Assembly (NCBI RefSeq): GCF_014652875.1
Contig: NZ_BMZQ01000002.1
Location: 434,001-498,000 of the forward strand
Direction of reading: 5' to 3'
Source: Tianweitania populi
Lineage (GTDB): Bacteria; Pseudomonadota; Alphaproteobacteria; Rhizobiales; Rhizobiaceae
DNA: 64,000 nt
How positions within the stretch are numbered: position 1 is the stretch's first letter; every line of letters begins with the position of its first letter. Both the position numbers and the translations under genes were made by a program. Below are positions 46,047 to 55,186 of the stretch, one piece after another. The notes beneath the pieces are model-generated. The model was given only the letters and a program-made list of their open reading frames with translations, was not told the DNA's origin and did no database searches.

Positions 46047-48506
46047 TCATGTGCCGCGCGGCTTGGCTCTGCTAGTGGCCTGCGCGGATGCCGGATCTTC
46101 CGGCCAGACATGCTTGGGATAACGCCCGCGCATGTCGGCACGCACATCGGCCCAAGAGCCCTTCCAGAAGCCCGGCAGATCGCGCGTGGTCTGGATCGGC
46201 CGATGTGCCGGCGACAGAAGTTCGAGCGTCAGGGGGACGGTGCCGGCGGCAATCGAGGGATGTTGCGTCAAACCGAACAGCTCCTGCACCCGCACCGCCA
46301 GCACCGGCCACTCGCCATCATAGCGGATCGGCAGATGACTGCCGGACGGCGCGTCGAAGTGGGTAGGCGCGAGCGCATCGAGCTGGCGCTGGAGGTCATA
46401 AGGAACAAGGCTGCGTAAGCCTTCGCTGACCGAAGACGATGGGATGCGCGCGAAGGACGCCTCGCCGGTGAGGTACGGAAGCAGCCAGTCATCGAGAGTG
46501 GCGAGCAAGGCATCGTCGGACACGTCAGGCCAGGGCGCGCCCAACCCGCGATGCAGCCAGGACAAGCGGTGGCGCAGCGTGGTTGCGTTGTCACTCCAAG
46601 GCAGAAGATCGAGACCGTGGCTGCGCAATGCATCGAGGATGGCGGCGTCGGCCTGCGCGCCGGAGGGTGCCGGCAGCAAGCGCTCGGAGAGGATGATCGC
46701 GCCGAGCAGCTTGGTTTCGCGAACCCGTACCCCACGGCGTTCAGGATCGAACTGCGCTTGGCGGCTGCGCTCGATCTTGTCGGCCAGAGCGTTGCGAATA
46801 TCCGCCTCGCTGATTTCAGCTGCGGCGGCGATCCGGGCATTCTGTGCCGCGCCTTGCAGATCGGCAACGACGAGGAACGGCGCGCGCGCCAGACGCTCCG
46901 TTGCTTCCAGCGTGGCACCACGCCCATTGGCGAGAAGAAAGCGGCCGGTTTCGCCGCGTGCCTTTGCGACACGATCCGGCCAGGCGTGGAGTAGAAGCGT
47001 ACCGGTTTCCGCGACTTGTGCGGCTGATCTACTGGGAGAGCCGACGGAAACAGCCAGCCGCTTCGCTAGTTGACGCGATGCGTTCGCGCGCGGCGAGCGC
47101 TCGCTGCGGAACAGCTGAAGCCTTGCCTCGAGATCGACGCTGTTGCCGCCAAGCCCCCGCTCCGTCAGCAGCACGGCGACCTCGGCAGCCGCTTCCGCAT
47201 GTCCGTCCCGTGCGGCTTCCGCCACCATATGCGCGAGGCGAACCGGCAGAGCGAGCTTGCGCATGGCGGCACCCGAGGGCGTCAGGCGGCCATCGGCATC
47301 CAGCGCGCCGAGGTTGACCAGCAGAGCGCGAGCCTCGGCAAGGGCGGGCGCTGGCGGCGGATCTAGGAAAGCGATTGCTGACGGATCCGCCACGCCAAAG
47401 GCCGCGCAGTCGAGCAGCAAGCCGGATAGGTCGGCTTCGAGTATTTCCGGCGTGGTGAAGGGCTGCAGTGCTGCAGTCTGCCCTTGATGCCACAGTCGCA
47501 CCGCCAGTCCCGGCTCGGTTCGCCCGGCGCGGCCGGCTCGCTGATCGGCGGAGGCACGGGACACGCGCACGGTTTCCAACCGCGTCAGGCCCGATGCCGG
47601 CTCATAGCGCGGCACGCGCGCCAAGCCGCTGTCGATCACTACCCGCACGCCATCGATGGTGATGGAGGTTTCGGCAATCGCGGTCGCCAGCACCACCTTG
47701 CGTCGGCCCGGTACCGCAGGGCGGATGGCCAAGTCCTGTGCTCGGCCTTCCATGGCACCGAACAGCGGCATGACATCGACGTTGTCTGCGAGGCGATCTA
47801 GCCGTTCAGCCGTGCGCTCGATCTCACGCTGCCCGGGAAGAAAGGCGAGGATGCTGCCGGTTTCGCTCGCTAGGGCAGCGCGAACGGCTTTGGCCACGGC
47901 ATCTTCGATGCGCTCGTTCGGATCACGCGCGACATAGCTGATGTCGACCGGAAAGGCGCGGCCCTCGCTTTGCAGCACCGGCGCATCACCCAGCAGCGCC
48001 GCAACGCGGGCACCATCGAGCGTGGCAGACATTACGAGCAAACGCAGGTCCGGCCGCAAGGCGGCCTGCACATCAAGGGCCAACGCCAGGCCAAAGTCGC
48101 CGTCGAGCGAGCGTTCATGAAACTCGTCGAACAGGATGCAGGCGATACCGACAAGCTCGGGATCGTCGAGGATCATGCGCGACAGGATGCTTTCAGTGAC
48201 CACCAGGATCTTTGTCGCCGCCGAGCGGCGTGTTTCCATCCGCATGGCATAGCCGACGGTCTGACCGGGCTCTTCGCCGAGCAGCGATGCCATCCGACGC
48301 GCAGCCGCGCGGGCGGCGAGACGGCGCGGTTCGAGCAGGAGGATGATGCTCTCGCCCCGCCATGGTGCATCGAGCAATGCCAGCGGCACAAGCGTCGTCT
48401 TGCCAGCGCCCGGCGGCGCCACGAGGACGGCCGACTTGTGTTGGGCCAGCGTCGTCAGAAGGTCCGGCAGAACGGCGGTTACCGGAAGGGCGGGCAGGTC
48501 GATCAT
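46047..48506 (-). CDS. hrpB: ATP-dependent RNA helicase HrpB
   Basis: An 819-residue DEAH-box helicase. Walker A is PPGAGKTT (31-38), Walker B is ILFDEFHERS (the DEFH variant typical of HrpB), and SATLDGA, motif V and QRAGRAGR follow. The long C-terminal HrpB domain fills the rest of the protein. Its cellular role is not well established in bacteria. A DUF1513 gene lies upstream on the same strand, 54 bases away, but that gene belongs to the iron cluster and the join may be accidental. Confidence 0.93.
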   Translation of the reverse strand: MIDLPALPVTAVLPDLLTTLAQHKSAVLVAPPGAGKTTLVPLALLDAPWRGESIILLLEPRRLAARAAARRMASLLGEEPGQTVGYAMRMETRRSAATKILVVTESILSRMILDDPELVGIACILFDEFHERSLDGDFGLALALDVQAALRPDLRLLVMSATLDGARVAALLGDAPVLQSEGRAFPVDISYVARDPNERIEDAVAKAVRAALASETGSILAFLPGQREIERTAERLDRLADNVDVMPLFGAMEGRAQDLAIRPAVPGRRKVVLATAIAETSITIDGVRVVIDSGLARVPRYEPASGLTRLETVRVSRASADQRAGRAGRTEPGLAVRLWHQGQTAALQPFTTPEILEADLSGLLLDCAAFGVADPSAIAFLDPPPAPALAEARALLVNLGALDADGRLTPSGAAMRKLALPVRLAHMVAEAARDGHAEAAAEVAVLLTERGLGGNSVDLEARLQLFRSERSPRANASRQLAKRLAVSVGSPSRSAAQVAETGTLLLHAWPDRVAKARGETGRFLLANGRGATLEATERLARAPFLVVADLQGAAQNARIAAAAEISEADIRNALADKIERSRQAQFDPERRGVRVRETKLLGAIILSERLLPAPSGAQADAAILDALRSHGLDLLPWSDNATTLRHRLSWLHRGLGAPWPDVSDDALLATLDDWLLPYLTGEASFARIPSSSVSEGLRSLVPYDLQRQLDALAPTHFDAPSGSHLPIRYDGEWPVLAVRVQELFGLTQHPSIAAGTVPLTLELLSPAHRPIQTTRDLPGFWKGSWADVRADMRGRYPKHVWPEDPASAQATSRAKPRGT

Positions 48507-48560
48507 GCGCTGCCGATATCAGCGGCAGGCGGGGCGTGGCAATGCACGCGGCTCAGGCGC

Positions 48561-49652
48561 TTAGATCCGGAGGATATGATTGTCCCAAACAAAGTCCGGC
48601 AGATCGGCTTCCGGTGTTTGCGGCGCCAGCCAGCGGCCGGTGCCGGTGCTGGACAGGAAGCCGCCACGGTCGGGTGCGACGCCGCAGACTTCGGTGAGAT
48701 TACGCATCTCCCGCACCGTGCGCGTTGCCGTATCGATCAGCACCAGACTGTTGCCTTGGGGCGAGGACACGGCCACCAGCCCAGCATCCGGATTGCTGGC
48801 GACCGAGCCGATATAATTGCGGAAGCCGCCGAGTACGTCGTCCGGCATGTCGAGCAGGGTCAGCCCATCGTCCCGCGTGGCATACCCCACAAGCTGCGGC
48901 CGGTCGCGTTCCGCACCCTCGTATTGGCAGCCGAACCAAAGCCGCCCCTTGTCGTCGGCCGCCATGTGGCGGATCGACAGCTGGTGAAGGGTGGCGGGCA
49001 GCGTGTGATGCGAAAGAAGCGTGCCGCTCACCCGGTCGATGAAGACGAGTGACGGTTCCATGGTCGCGATGTTGAGCTTGGCGCGGCCAAAATCCGGATG
49101 GGTTTCGATGCCGCCATTGGCGACGGCAAAGGTGCGGCCATCACCCATCAGCAGCATTTCATGCGGTCCCACACCATGGGTCTTGAACTCGCCCACCCGG
49201 CGGAAATGATCGCGCGCATCATAGATGCCGATCATGCCTTCGGCGGCGTCGAAATCGTTCTCGGTCGCATAAAGCAGCGCGCCATCCGGCGAAAAGCAGC
49301 CATGGCCGTAGAAGTGCCGGCCTTCGATGCTGGCGATGGTGATCGGCGGCTGCTTTCCGGCATGGTCGAACACGGTCATGAAGGTGCCGGGCTGGCGAGC
49401 AAACACCACGGAGCGCCGCGACACGGGATCGAAGGTCACGTCATGGCCGCGATCAGGCAGGTCAAGCGCATGCACGAGCTCGCCGGCTTCGGTCAACACG
49501 GCCACGCCATATTGGCCGCTTCTTCGTTGGTAAGCCGTGGCGAACACAGCATCCGCGCGCTCTAGCGCAAAGGCCCGGCGCGCGCCCAGCGATGCGGCAA
49601 ACAGGGAGCCGGCGGCGGCGAGGAAGGATCGGCGGTCGATCAACGGCGTCAT
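48561..49652 (-). CDS. Tat-exported DUF1513 protein of the imelysin iron cluster
   Basis: A 363-residue protein exported by the Tat pathway: the twin-arginine motif DRRSFLAAAGS includes Arg7 and Arg8, with a hydrophobic core to about residue 28. The rest is a beta-propeller-like repeat protein of the DUF1513 family (GHGCFSPDGALLYATEND, VDRVSGTLLSHHTLP-type blades). The family accompanies imelysins and DUF1111 proteins in iron loci; in P. aeruginosa the order is PA4370-PA4373. Tat export suggests folding with a cofactor in the cytoplasm or a redox role. It is the last gene of the seven-gene run. Confidence 0.85.
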   Translation of the reverse strand: MTPLIDRRSFLAAAGSLFAASLGARRAFALERADAVFATAYQRRSGQYGVAVLTEAGELVHALDLPDRGHDVTFDPVSRRSVVFARQPGTFMTVFDHAGKQPPITIASIEGRHFYGHGCFSPDGALLYATENDFDAAEGMIGIYDARDHFRRVGEFKTHGVGPHEMLLMGDGRTFAVANGGIETHPDFGRAKLNIATMEPSLVFIDRVSGTLLSHHTLPATLHQLSIRHMAADDKGRLWFGCQYEGAERDRPQLVGYATRDDGLTLLDMPDDVLGGFRNYIGSVASNPDAGLVAVSSPQGNSLVLIDTATRTVREMRNLTEVCGVAPDRGGFLSSTGTGRWLAPQTPEADLPDFVWDNHILRI

Positions 49653-49657
49653 GGGCC

Positions 49658-50776
49658 TCAGTCTCCGTCCAGCGAGGAAAAGCCGACCGTCAGGCCGATG
49701 TCGCCCGTCAGCCGCTGGCCGACAAGGCCGGACAGGCTGCTGGTGGCGATGCGCAGGAATTCGAGGCTCGCGCGGTGGGCGGGGTCGCCCAGCAGCTGGT
49801 CGATCGGCTCATCGCGCTCCGGTGCGGTGACTGCTTCGGCATTGGCGAATTCATAGTCGATGGCGTCGGGTATCCACTCGCCTTCGCCCGAAACAAGCGC
49901 GCCGACGCCTGACGCCTGCATGAGCTTGTGCATGGCAGCGAGGTTGCCGGACAGAGACGACACTGTCTGACCGGAGCGCCAATAGATCGCAGATTTTGGC
50001 TTGTCGCCGTCGGGCTTGGCGCCGAGAAAGCCGTTCAGCCGCACATCGCGCACCTGTTCAAGGCCGTGCACGACGACATCCACCAATTCGCCCAGCGCTT
50101 CCTCGGCATTGCGGTAGCGGTCGTTTTGGGAGCCAAAACGCGACCAGAGCCAGGAAATGTCGTCCGTGTCCTGCCAGGCGGCACTCAGATCATCGGCCAT
50201 GCCATCGAGGTTGGCGGCAATCGCCGCGGCATAGCGGCAACGGAAGGCGCCATCAGGGGAGGCCAGCGTTTCAGCATCCGTACCGAACAGTACGAATTCC
50301 AATGCGCCGAGACCTTGCGACGCTACGCTTTTGCCGGCCAGGGTGGCTGGATCGGTCGCTGTTTCATCCTTGCTCGAAAGGATCGCCTGCACCTGCTTCA
50401 AACCGATGCCCCGTCGATCCGGCCAGAACAGGATGCGGTCCTGCCGGTTTTCGGCGGTGATCGGGCCGAAGCGAATGATTTCCGCCTGAGACCACGCTGC
50501 AACTGTGCCGGTGAAGCGCTTGCGCGCGACATCGAGCGTTGCCTGGGAGGGCGTAGCACAAAGCGCCTTCAGTCCCTCGGCTAGCACCTGCGTCGACTGG
50601 GCGAAATCGGCATAAACAGGCCGGACGAAGTCGCTGATGGCGGCGGTAATGATGCTGCGTGCCTTGGCTTCGTCGATTGCAGCGCGCGCCGGCATCGCGA
50701 AGATCAAGATCGCGAACAGCGTAATCAGGCTCGTGCGCAAGGGCTTACAGCGATTCCAGGAAGCGCACCAGCGCAT
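49658..50776 (-). CDS. Second imelysin-family periplasmic protein, motif-degenerate
   Basis: A 372-residue exported imelysin. The signal peptide (about 1-32, TLFAILIFAMPARA end) is unusually long in its n-region. The helical-bundle domain shows FVRPVYADFAQSTQVL near the start and a GALEFVLFGTD segment where the family GxHxxE metal motif should be: here it reads GLGALE, lacking the His. I chose the ATG at 50776 because AAGGAGGATCGCG precedes it; it overlaps the upstream gene by 32 bases. A TTG at 50740 is an alternative. It may bind a partner imelysin rather than iron itself. Confidence 0.83.
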   Translation of the reverse strand: MRWCASWNRCKPLRTSLITLFAILIFAMPARAAIDEAKARSIITAAISDFVRPVYADFAQSTQVLAEGLKALCATPSQATLDVARKRFTGTVAAWSQAEIIRFGPITAENRQDRILFWPDRRGIGLKQVQAILSSKDETATDPATLAGKSVASQGLGALEFVLFGTDAETLASPDGAFRCRYAAAIAANLDGMADDLSAAWQDTDDISWLWSRFGSQNDRYRNAEEALGELVDVVVHGLEQVRDVRLNGFLGAKPDGDKPKSAIYWRSGQTVSSLSGNLAAMHKLMQASGVGALVSGEGEWIPDAIDYEFANAEAVTAPERDEPIDQLLGDPAHRASLEFLRIATSSLSGLVGQRLTGDIGLTVGFSSLDGD

Positions 50777-52268
50777 CGCGATCCTCCTTGGGCAGGCCGG
50801 CATAACTGTCCCGCGCGGTTTGCGCTTCGCCGCCATGCCACAAAATGGCTTCGGTCAGGTTGCGGGCGCGGCCATCGTGCAGAAAGAAGGTGTGGCCGAC
50901 AACCGTCTTCGTCAGGCCGATGCCCCAAAGCGGCGGCGTACGCCATTCCGTGCCGGTGGCAGCACCGACCCTCTGCCCGTCGGCTAAGCCGTCGCCCATG
51001 TCGTGCAGCAGGAAATCCGAATAGGGCCAGATCAGCTGGAAGCGGTGCGCCTTGTTCGGGGCATCGCGGCGGGTGACGAATTTTGGCATATGACAGGACG
51101 CGCAGCCGGTGTCGTAGAAGACCTGCTTGCCGCGCAGCACCTGGGCGTCGCCGACATCGCGGCGGGCCGGCACGGCCAGGTTCTGCGAATAAAAGGTGAC
51201 GAGATCCATGATCGGATCCGGCGCTTCATCCTTGCCGAGACGCTCCTGAATGCCATTCGGCAGCGCGCGGCATTTGGTCTGAGACTCCGTGCAATCGCCG
51301 AAGGGGCGCGGCGCGTCGGGCGACGAAATGCCGATATCACCGGCAAAGGCGTCCGCCGACTGGCGGCGAATGAAGACCTCTTGCGCCTTCCAGCCGAAGC
51401 GGCCGACACGCGTTTCGCCCGAAAGCGGATCGCGCAGGATCTGCGCCTTGCCGGAAATGCCGTCCCCATCGGCGTCGTCGGGATCGGCATGGGCCAACAG
51501 GTCGGCCGGATGAATGTCCTCCACCAGTCCCAGCCCGATCATCTGCGGCGTAACCCGCGGCGAGAGCGTGGTGTCGGGATGCAGCGGGCCATAAGCGAGA
51601 TTGTCGATCGCATAGGTGGGCTTGCGCAGGGAAACGGTTTCCCCGCCTTCCAGCGTGACCGGCACCTCCTCGTAAGTGATCCGCATCTTCCCCTCGGCAT
51701 CGAGGCCAGGAACAGCGAGATCCTGCAGCTGCGTGCCGTAGATCGGGTCGGGAAGGTTGAGCAGCACTCCATCGGCAAGCGACTTGCGCTCTTCCTCCGT
51801 CGAGGCGTCGCGTGCGAGCCGCAGGAACATGGAGGTCGAGTCGGCCGCACCTTCCGGCGGATGGCCGCGGCCGTCCTTCAGATGACAGCTCTGGCAAGCA
51901 CGCGCATTAAACAGTGGACCGAGACCATCCGACGCCTGCGTCGAGGATGGCGCGGTGACCCAGACCTTGCGGAACATGCCGTTGCCGAGCTTGAAGGTGC
52001 CTTGTTCCTCGAAGGTGATGTTGGCCGCGGGCTGCGAGAACGCATCCTGGTTCGGCAGCTTCTTGGAGGTGCCGGCGCCGCCCTGCATCGTCTCGAAGTC
52101 TTCCGGCTTGGAGAAGTCGGTCGCAGGCTTGGTGACGGCCTGGACGCGCTTAAGGTCCTTGGGCGTAAGGTCATCCCGAACCGCAGGGATCGTCTCGGCA
52201 GAGCCGGCAAGACCCGACGTGGCAGCCATCATCGTGGCGGCAAGAACAAGAAAAATCGATCGCCGCAT
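50745..52268 (-). CDS. Di-haem DUF1111 protein (thiol oxidoreductase-like)
   Basis: A 507-residue periplasmic cytochrome-like protein with a signal peptide (about 1-25). Two c-type haem motifs are present: CQSCH (125-129) and CASCH (389-393), with a di-haem peroxidase-like fold and the family segment WRTPPLWGIG then FLHDGRARNLTEAILWHGGEA (quoted in part). In imelysin clusters these proteins are thought to oxidise or reduce iron or a related substrate outside the cytoplasm. The ATG at 52268 is preferred over a TTG at 52280. The 3' end overlaps the next gene. Confidence 0.88.
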   Translation of the reverse strand: MRRSIFLVLAATMMAATSGLAGSAETIPAVRDDLTPKDLKRVQAVTKPATDFSKPEDFETMQGGAGTSKKLPNQDAFSQPAANITFEEQGTFKLGNGMFRKVWVTAPSSTQASDGLGPLFNARACQSCHLKDGRGHPPEGAADSTSMFLRLARDASTEEERKSLADGVLLNLPDPIYGTQLQDLAVPGLDAEGKMRITYEEVPVTLEGGETVSLRKPTYAIDNLAYGPLHPDTTLSPRVTPQMIGLGLVEDIHPADLLAHADPDDADGDGISGKAQILRDPLSGETRVGRFGWKAQEVFIRRQSADAFAGDIGISSPDAPRPFGDCTESQTKCRALPNGIQERLGKDEAPDPIMDLVTFYSQNLAVPARRDVGDAQVLRGKQVFYDTGCASCHMPKFVTRRDAPNKAHRFQLIWPYSDFLLHDMGDGLADGQRVGAATGTEWRTPPLWGIGLTKTVVGHTFFLHDGRARNLTEAILWHGGEAQTARDSYAGLPKEDRDALVRFLESL

Positions 52269-52364
52269 GATGGCGTTCAACCCACCATGGCTGGCAAGGC
52301 CGCGCTGATCGCGGCCGCGCGAAACCCGAGGCAGCGCGTTTCAGCGCCGCCTCGATGTCGCTTG

Positions 52365-52850
52365 TTACTCGGACTCGTCGGCCGGAGCCGCGTTGAGCAG
52401 GCCGTAGCGCTCTTCGCCGATCCGGTTGAACAGGTCGAGCTGGGTTTCGAGGAAGTCGATATGGCCTTCCTCGTCCTTGAGCAGATCGTCGAACAGCTGC
52501 TTCGTGACGTAATCGCCCAGTTCCGAGCAGATTTCGCGCGAGCGCTTGTAGGAGGTGCGGGCGTCGTATTCGCCGGCGAGATCGGCTTCCAGCACTTCCT
52601 TGACGTTCTGGCCGATGCGCAGCGGACCGACCTTCTGGAGGTTGGGATGACCTTCCAGGAAGATGATACGTTCGATGATCTTGTCGGCGTGCTGCATCTC
52701 TTCGATGCTCTCCGCACGCTCCTTCTTGGCGAGCTTCTTGAAGCCCCAATCATCGAGAAGGCGGTAATGCAACCAGTATTGGTTGACCGCGCCGAGCTCG
52801 AGGAACAGTGCCTCATTAAGCCGCTCGATGACTTGTGGTTCGCCCTTCAT
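52365..52850 (-). CDS. bfr: Bacterioferritin
   Basis: A 161-residue haem-containing ferritin, 24 subunits of which store iron as a ferric mineral. All ligands of the di-iron ferroxidase centre are present at the usual positions: Glu18, Glu51, His54, Glu94, Glu127 and His130; Met52 is the haem ligand. [20 protein letters not shown] is the standard start and has GGGAGCA upstream. The start lies inside the 3' end of bfd, overlapping it by 35 bases, which couples storage and iron-release proteins. Confidence 0.96.
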   Translation of the reverse strand: MKGEPQVIERLNEALFLELGAVNQYWLHYRLLDDWGFKKLAKKERAESIEEMQHADKIIERIIFLEGHPNLQKVGPLRIGQNVKEVLEADLAGEYDARTSYKRSREICSELGDYVTKQLFDDLLKDEEGHIDFLETQLDLFNRIGEERYGLLNAAPADESE

Positions 52851-53127
52851 TGCGATTGCTCCCGAATTGATCGCGCAATCCGCGCACGCGATCCAGATGT
52901 GAAACGACATCACCCGCGTCGCCTGCAGTGCGCGCGTGGTAATTTTCGGTAACCCGAATGATCGTTTCCACCACATTTGGGAAGCAGCCGCAACAGCGGC
53001 CACGCTTGGCGAGCCTGTGGTAAACTTTCGCAGGGACGATGAGCTGCCAGGCGTCAATGTCCAGAAGCTCGGTGATCGCCGTCTCGATCTCCTTCTCGGT
53101 TATGATGTTGCAATGGCAAACAAGCAT
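52816..53127 (-). CDS. bfd: Bacterioferritin-associated ferredoxin
   Basis: A 103-residue 2Fe-2S protein that reduces ferric iron inside bacterioferritin to mobilise it. Cysteines are Cys4 and Cys6 ([10 protein letters not shown]) and the CCGC run at 45-48, of which two bind the cluster. A BFD-like helical domain occupies about 1-55; the next 45 residues form a tail not seen in the 60-75-residue classical Bfd. The tail is largely encoded in the bfr overlap and leader. It lies 115 bases downstream of the first imelysin gene, beyond two perfect hairpins. Confidence 0.9.
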   Translation of the reverse strand: MLVCHCNIITEKEIETAITELLDIDAWQLIVPAKVYHRLAKRGRCCGCFPNVVETIIRVTENYHARTAGDAGDVVSHLDRVRGLRDQFGSNRNEGRTTSHRAA

Positions 53128-53148
53128 GTCACGTCACCATTCCCTGAC

Positions 53149-53172
53149 GTGGCGCGTCGCGGAACGCGCCAC
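53149..53172 (-). promoter_or_regulatory. 9-bp perfect hairpin upstream of bfd
   Basis: GTGGCGCGT (53149-53157) pairs with ACGCGCCAC (53164-53172) over a six-base loop. On the minus-strand transcript it lies between the imelysin stop and the bfd start and has no U-tract, so it may tune RNA stability or expression rather than terminate. Confidence 0.6.
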
Positions 53173-53186
53173 CCTCGGTACGCCGC

Positions 53187-53213
53187 TTGCGGTTCGGGAG
53201 CATTGAACCGCAA
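53187..53213 (-). promoter_or_regulatory. Second 9-bp perfect hairpin upstream of bfd
   Basis: TTGCGGTTC (53187-53195) pairs with GAACCGCAA (53205-53213) over a nine-base loop, 30 bases after the imelysin stop. Two perfect stems in one 65-base stretch suggest a deliberate intercistronic element. Confidence 0.6.
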
Positions 53214-53242
53214 ACGGTAACTTACGCACGCCTCATAGGCGC

Positions 53243-54529
53243 TTACTGAAACACCTTATCGGGGGCATCCAGGCTGTCGGAGCCCTCAAAGGCGATGGCA
53301 TCGAGCTTCAGCGCCGCAACGGCGCGTTCCAGCGACTTGGTTTGATCCACCAGCGCATCGATCGCAGCCTGCACGGTGGCATTGCCCTCCGCGTTGCCTT
53401 CGCCGATCTGCTGGTCATAGGCCTCGCCTCCCTTGGCACGATCGGCCATCGCCTTCATCTTGGCGTTGGTCGTGTCGAGCTTGGCCTTGAGTTCGGTATC
53501 GACCGCAGGATCGGCAGCGGCCACCAGCGACGACAGCGAGGAGCCTTCCACCGTCTTGCCATCCAGGCGCTTGTAGCGGCCGAGATAGACATTCTGGATG
53601 CCGAGCGCGTCGTTCAGATGCGAGTTGGTGGTGTTGTCGGAAAAGCAGTCGTGCTCTTCTTCCGGATCATGCAGCATGAGGCCGAGCTTCATGCGCTCGC
53701 CGGCCAGTTCGCCATAAGACAGGGAACCGAGGCCGGTGAGGATGACGGAGAGACCAGCTTTCGGATCGGCATCAAGCACGGCCTTGCGCGCTTCGCCCTC
53801 ATCGGCCCATTTCGCCACCATCTCCTCGAGATCGGTCACCAGGAGGTCGGCTGCGGAAGCGAGGTATTCGGCGCGGCGCTCGCAATTGCCGTGGGTGCAG
53901 TTGGCCTTGTCGTAGTCGGTATAAGGGCGCTCGCCCGAACCGGCCTCCGTGCCATGCAGGTCCTGCCCCCACAGCAGGAACTCGATGGCATGATAGCCGG
54001 TGGCCACATTGGCCTCGATGTCGCCGGCTTCCTGCAGCGTGCCGGACAGGAATTCCGGCGTCAGCTTGGAGGCATCCACCGTTTCGCCGTTGATCTTGAT
54101 CGAGGGGTTGGCGATGACATTGGCGGTATAAAGCGAGTTTTCGTCAGACTCAGTGCCGTAATTGGCATCGACATAGTCGATCAGGCCCTCGTCCAGCGGC
54201 CAGGCATTCACACGGCCTTCCCAATCATCCACGATCGGGTTGCCGAAGCGGAACGCTTCCGACTGCTGGTAGGGCGCGCGGGCGGCAAGCCAAGCTTGCT
54301 TGGCTGCGTCCAGCGTGGCATCGGACGGCTTGTCGAGGAAGGCATGGATCTTGTCGTCCAGCGTCTTGGCGGTGGTCAGTGAGTCTTCGTAAACGGCATG
54401 CGCGATATTCGTATAGGTCGTCAAAACCGCCTTCTCATCCGTCGCCGCATTGGCCGGGAGAAGAAAGACCGCTGCCGTCAGCACGGTTGTCGCTGCGATG
54501 GCTGCCAGCCTGGCCGTTTTCGGCGTCAT
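53243..54529 (-). CDS. Imelysin-family iron-regulated periplasmic protein (IrpA/IcmP-like)
   Basis: A 428-residue periplasmic protein with a signal peptide (LPANAATDEK, cleaved near residue 28). The imelysin peptidase-like fold has the metal motif GYHAIEFLLWGQD (178-190), matching GxHxxE, and paired Trp, Phe and acidic residues. Homologues are iron-regulated proteins associated with uptake, such as IcmP and IrpA; the name peptidase is historical and no protease activity is assumed. The ATG at 54529 has GAGGGGGAAG upstream. It follows the Cys-rich gene by ten bases. Confidence 0.9.
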   Translation of the reverse strand: MTPKTARLAAIAATTVLTAAVFLLPANAATDEKAVLTTYTNIAHAVYEDSLTTAKTLDDKIHAFLDKPSDATLDAAKQAWLAARAPYQQSEAFRFGNPIVDDWEGRVNAWPLDEGLIDYVDANYGTESDENSLYTANVIANPSIKINGETVDASKLTPEFLSGTLQEAGDIEANVATGYHAIEFLLWGQDLHGTEAGSGERPYTDYDKANCTHGNCERRAEYLASAADLLVTDLEEMVAKWADEGEARKAVLDADPKAGLSVILTGLGSLSYGELAGERMKLGLMLHDPEEEHDCFSDNTTNSHLNDALGIQNVYLGRYKRLDGKTVEGSSLSSLVAAADPAVDTELKAKLDTTNAKMKAMADRAKGGEAYDQQIGEGNAEGNATVQAAIDALVDQTKSLERAVAALKLDAIAFEGSDSLDAPDKVFQ

Positions 54530-54539
54530 ATCTTCCCCC

Positions 54540-55049
54540 TCAGTGAACAGTCGCAGGTCGCTTGGACCGCGCAATGATGTCTTCGATCGCGCGGCGCGGG
54601 ATCGGCAAAAGCGTGTGATCGAGCCGCGCCAGCGTTTCGGCGAGCGGTGCGGCCGCGCGGGCCAATTCGCCGCAGCGCAGCGGGCAGCTCATGGCGCCGG
54701 CGCAAAGCGATGCCGTGTCCTTGTCGTCATGCTGCAGGCCGGCAACGAGGCCGAGCGCCAGGCATTCCTCGCGCGACACATGATGAGCGCCGAACGGAAA
54801 TGCGCGTAAGGGACAGGATGCGCATTTGCGCAAAGCCCGCACGAAGCGTGTCATGTCGGTGATCGCGCGCGGCGCTTCGACTTCGCCAAGCAGCGCTTCA
54901 TACAAGGACCAGCTCAGCTCCCACGGCGCGATCGAGCCAGTTTCGAAACCGGCGATCATGCGGCGATAGCCTTCGAGCACCAGCTTTTCCGGCGCGCGGT
55001 CGAAATAGGGATCGTTATGCCCGTTGAGATCGGCAAGGCGTGACAGCAT
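54540..55049 (-). CDS. Cys-rich protein of unknown function, first gene of the iron run
   Basis: A 169-residue protein I do not recognise. It has no signal peptide. Six cysteines lie in its C-terminal half at 76, 79, 96, 116, 122 and 126 (KCASCPLRAF and CAGAMSCPLRCGE), in a CxxC and CPLR-CPLR arrangement that could bind a metal or Fe-S cluster. His-Asp pairs (HHVSREE, HDDKD) lie between. The ATG at 55049 has GGAGG nine bases upstream; longer frames to 55142 have no support. It starts a run of seven minus-strand genes led by imelysin, so an intracellular iron function is likely. Confidence 0.72.
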   Translation of the reverse strand: MLSRLADLNGHNDPYFDRAPEKLVLEGYRRMIAGFETGSIAPWELSWSLYEALLGEVEAPRAITDMTRFVRALRKCASCPLRAFPFGAHHVSREECLALGLVAGLQHDDKDTASLCAGAMSCPLRCGELARAAAPLAETLARLDHTLLPIPRRAIEDIIARSKRPATVH

Positions 55050-55186
55050 CAGCGCGCGCCTCCACCGGAGCGCACTGCCTGGCCTTCCGCACGCAGAAGC
55101 GCGGCATTCAAAAACATCAGTCCTCCAATCAACCGGGTTCAAGGCCCAGACATCAAAGGCGCGCCGGGATGACGCGATTGGGTTTA

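Noticed and set aside
51003-52952. A 649-codon plus-strand open frame
   Set aside because: It is antisense to the DUF1111 and bfr genes, whose domains and haem motifs are clear; the frame's translation is Arg-rich with no domain.
53342-54382. A 346-codon plus-strand open frame
   Set aside because: It is opposite the imelysin gene, which is supported by signal peptide and GxHxxE motif.
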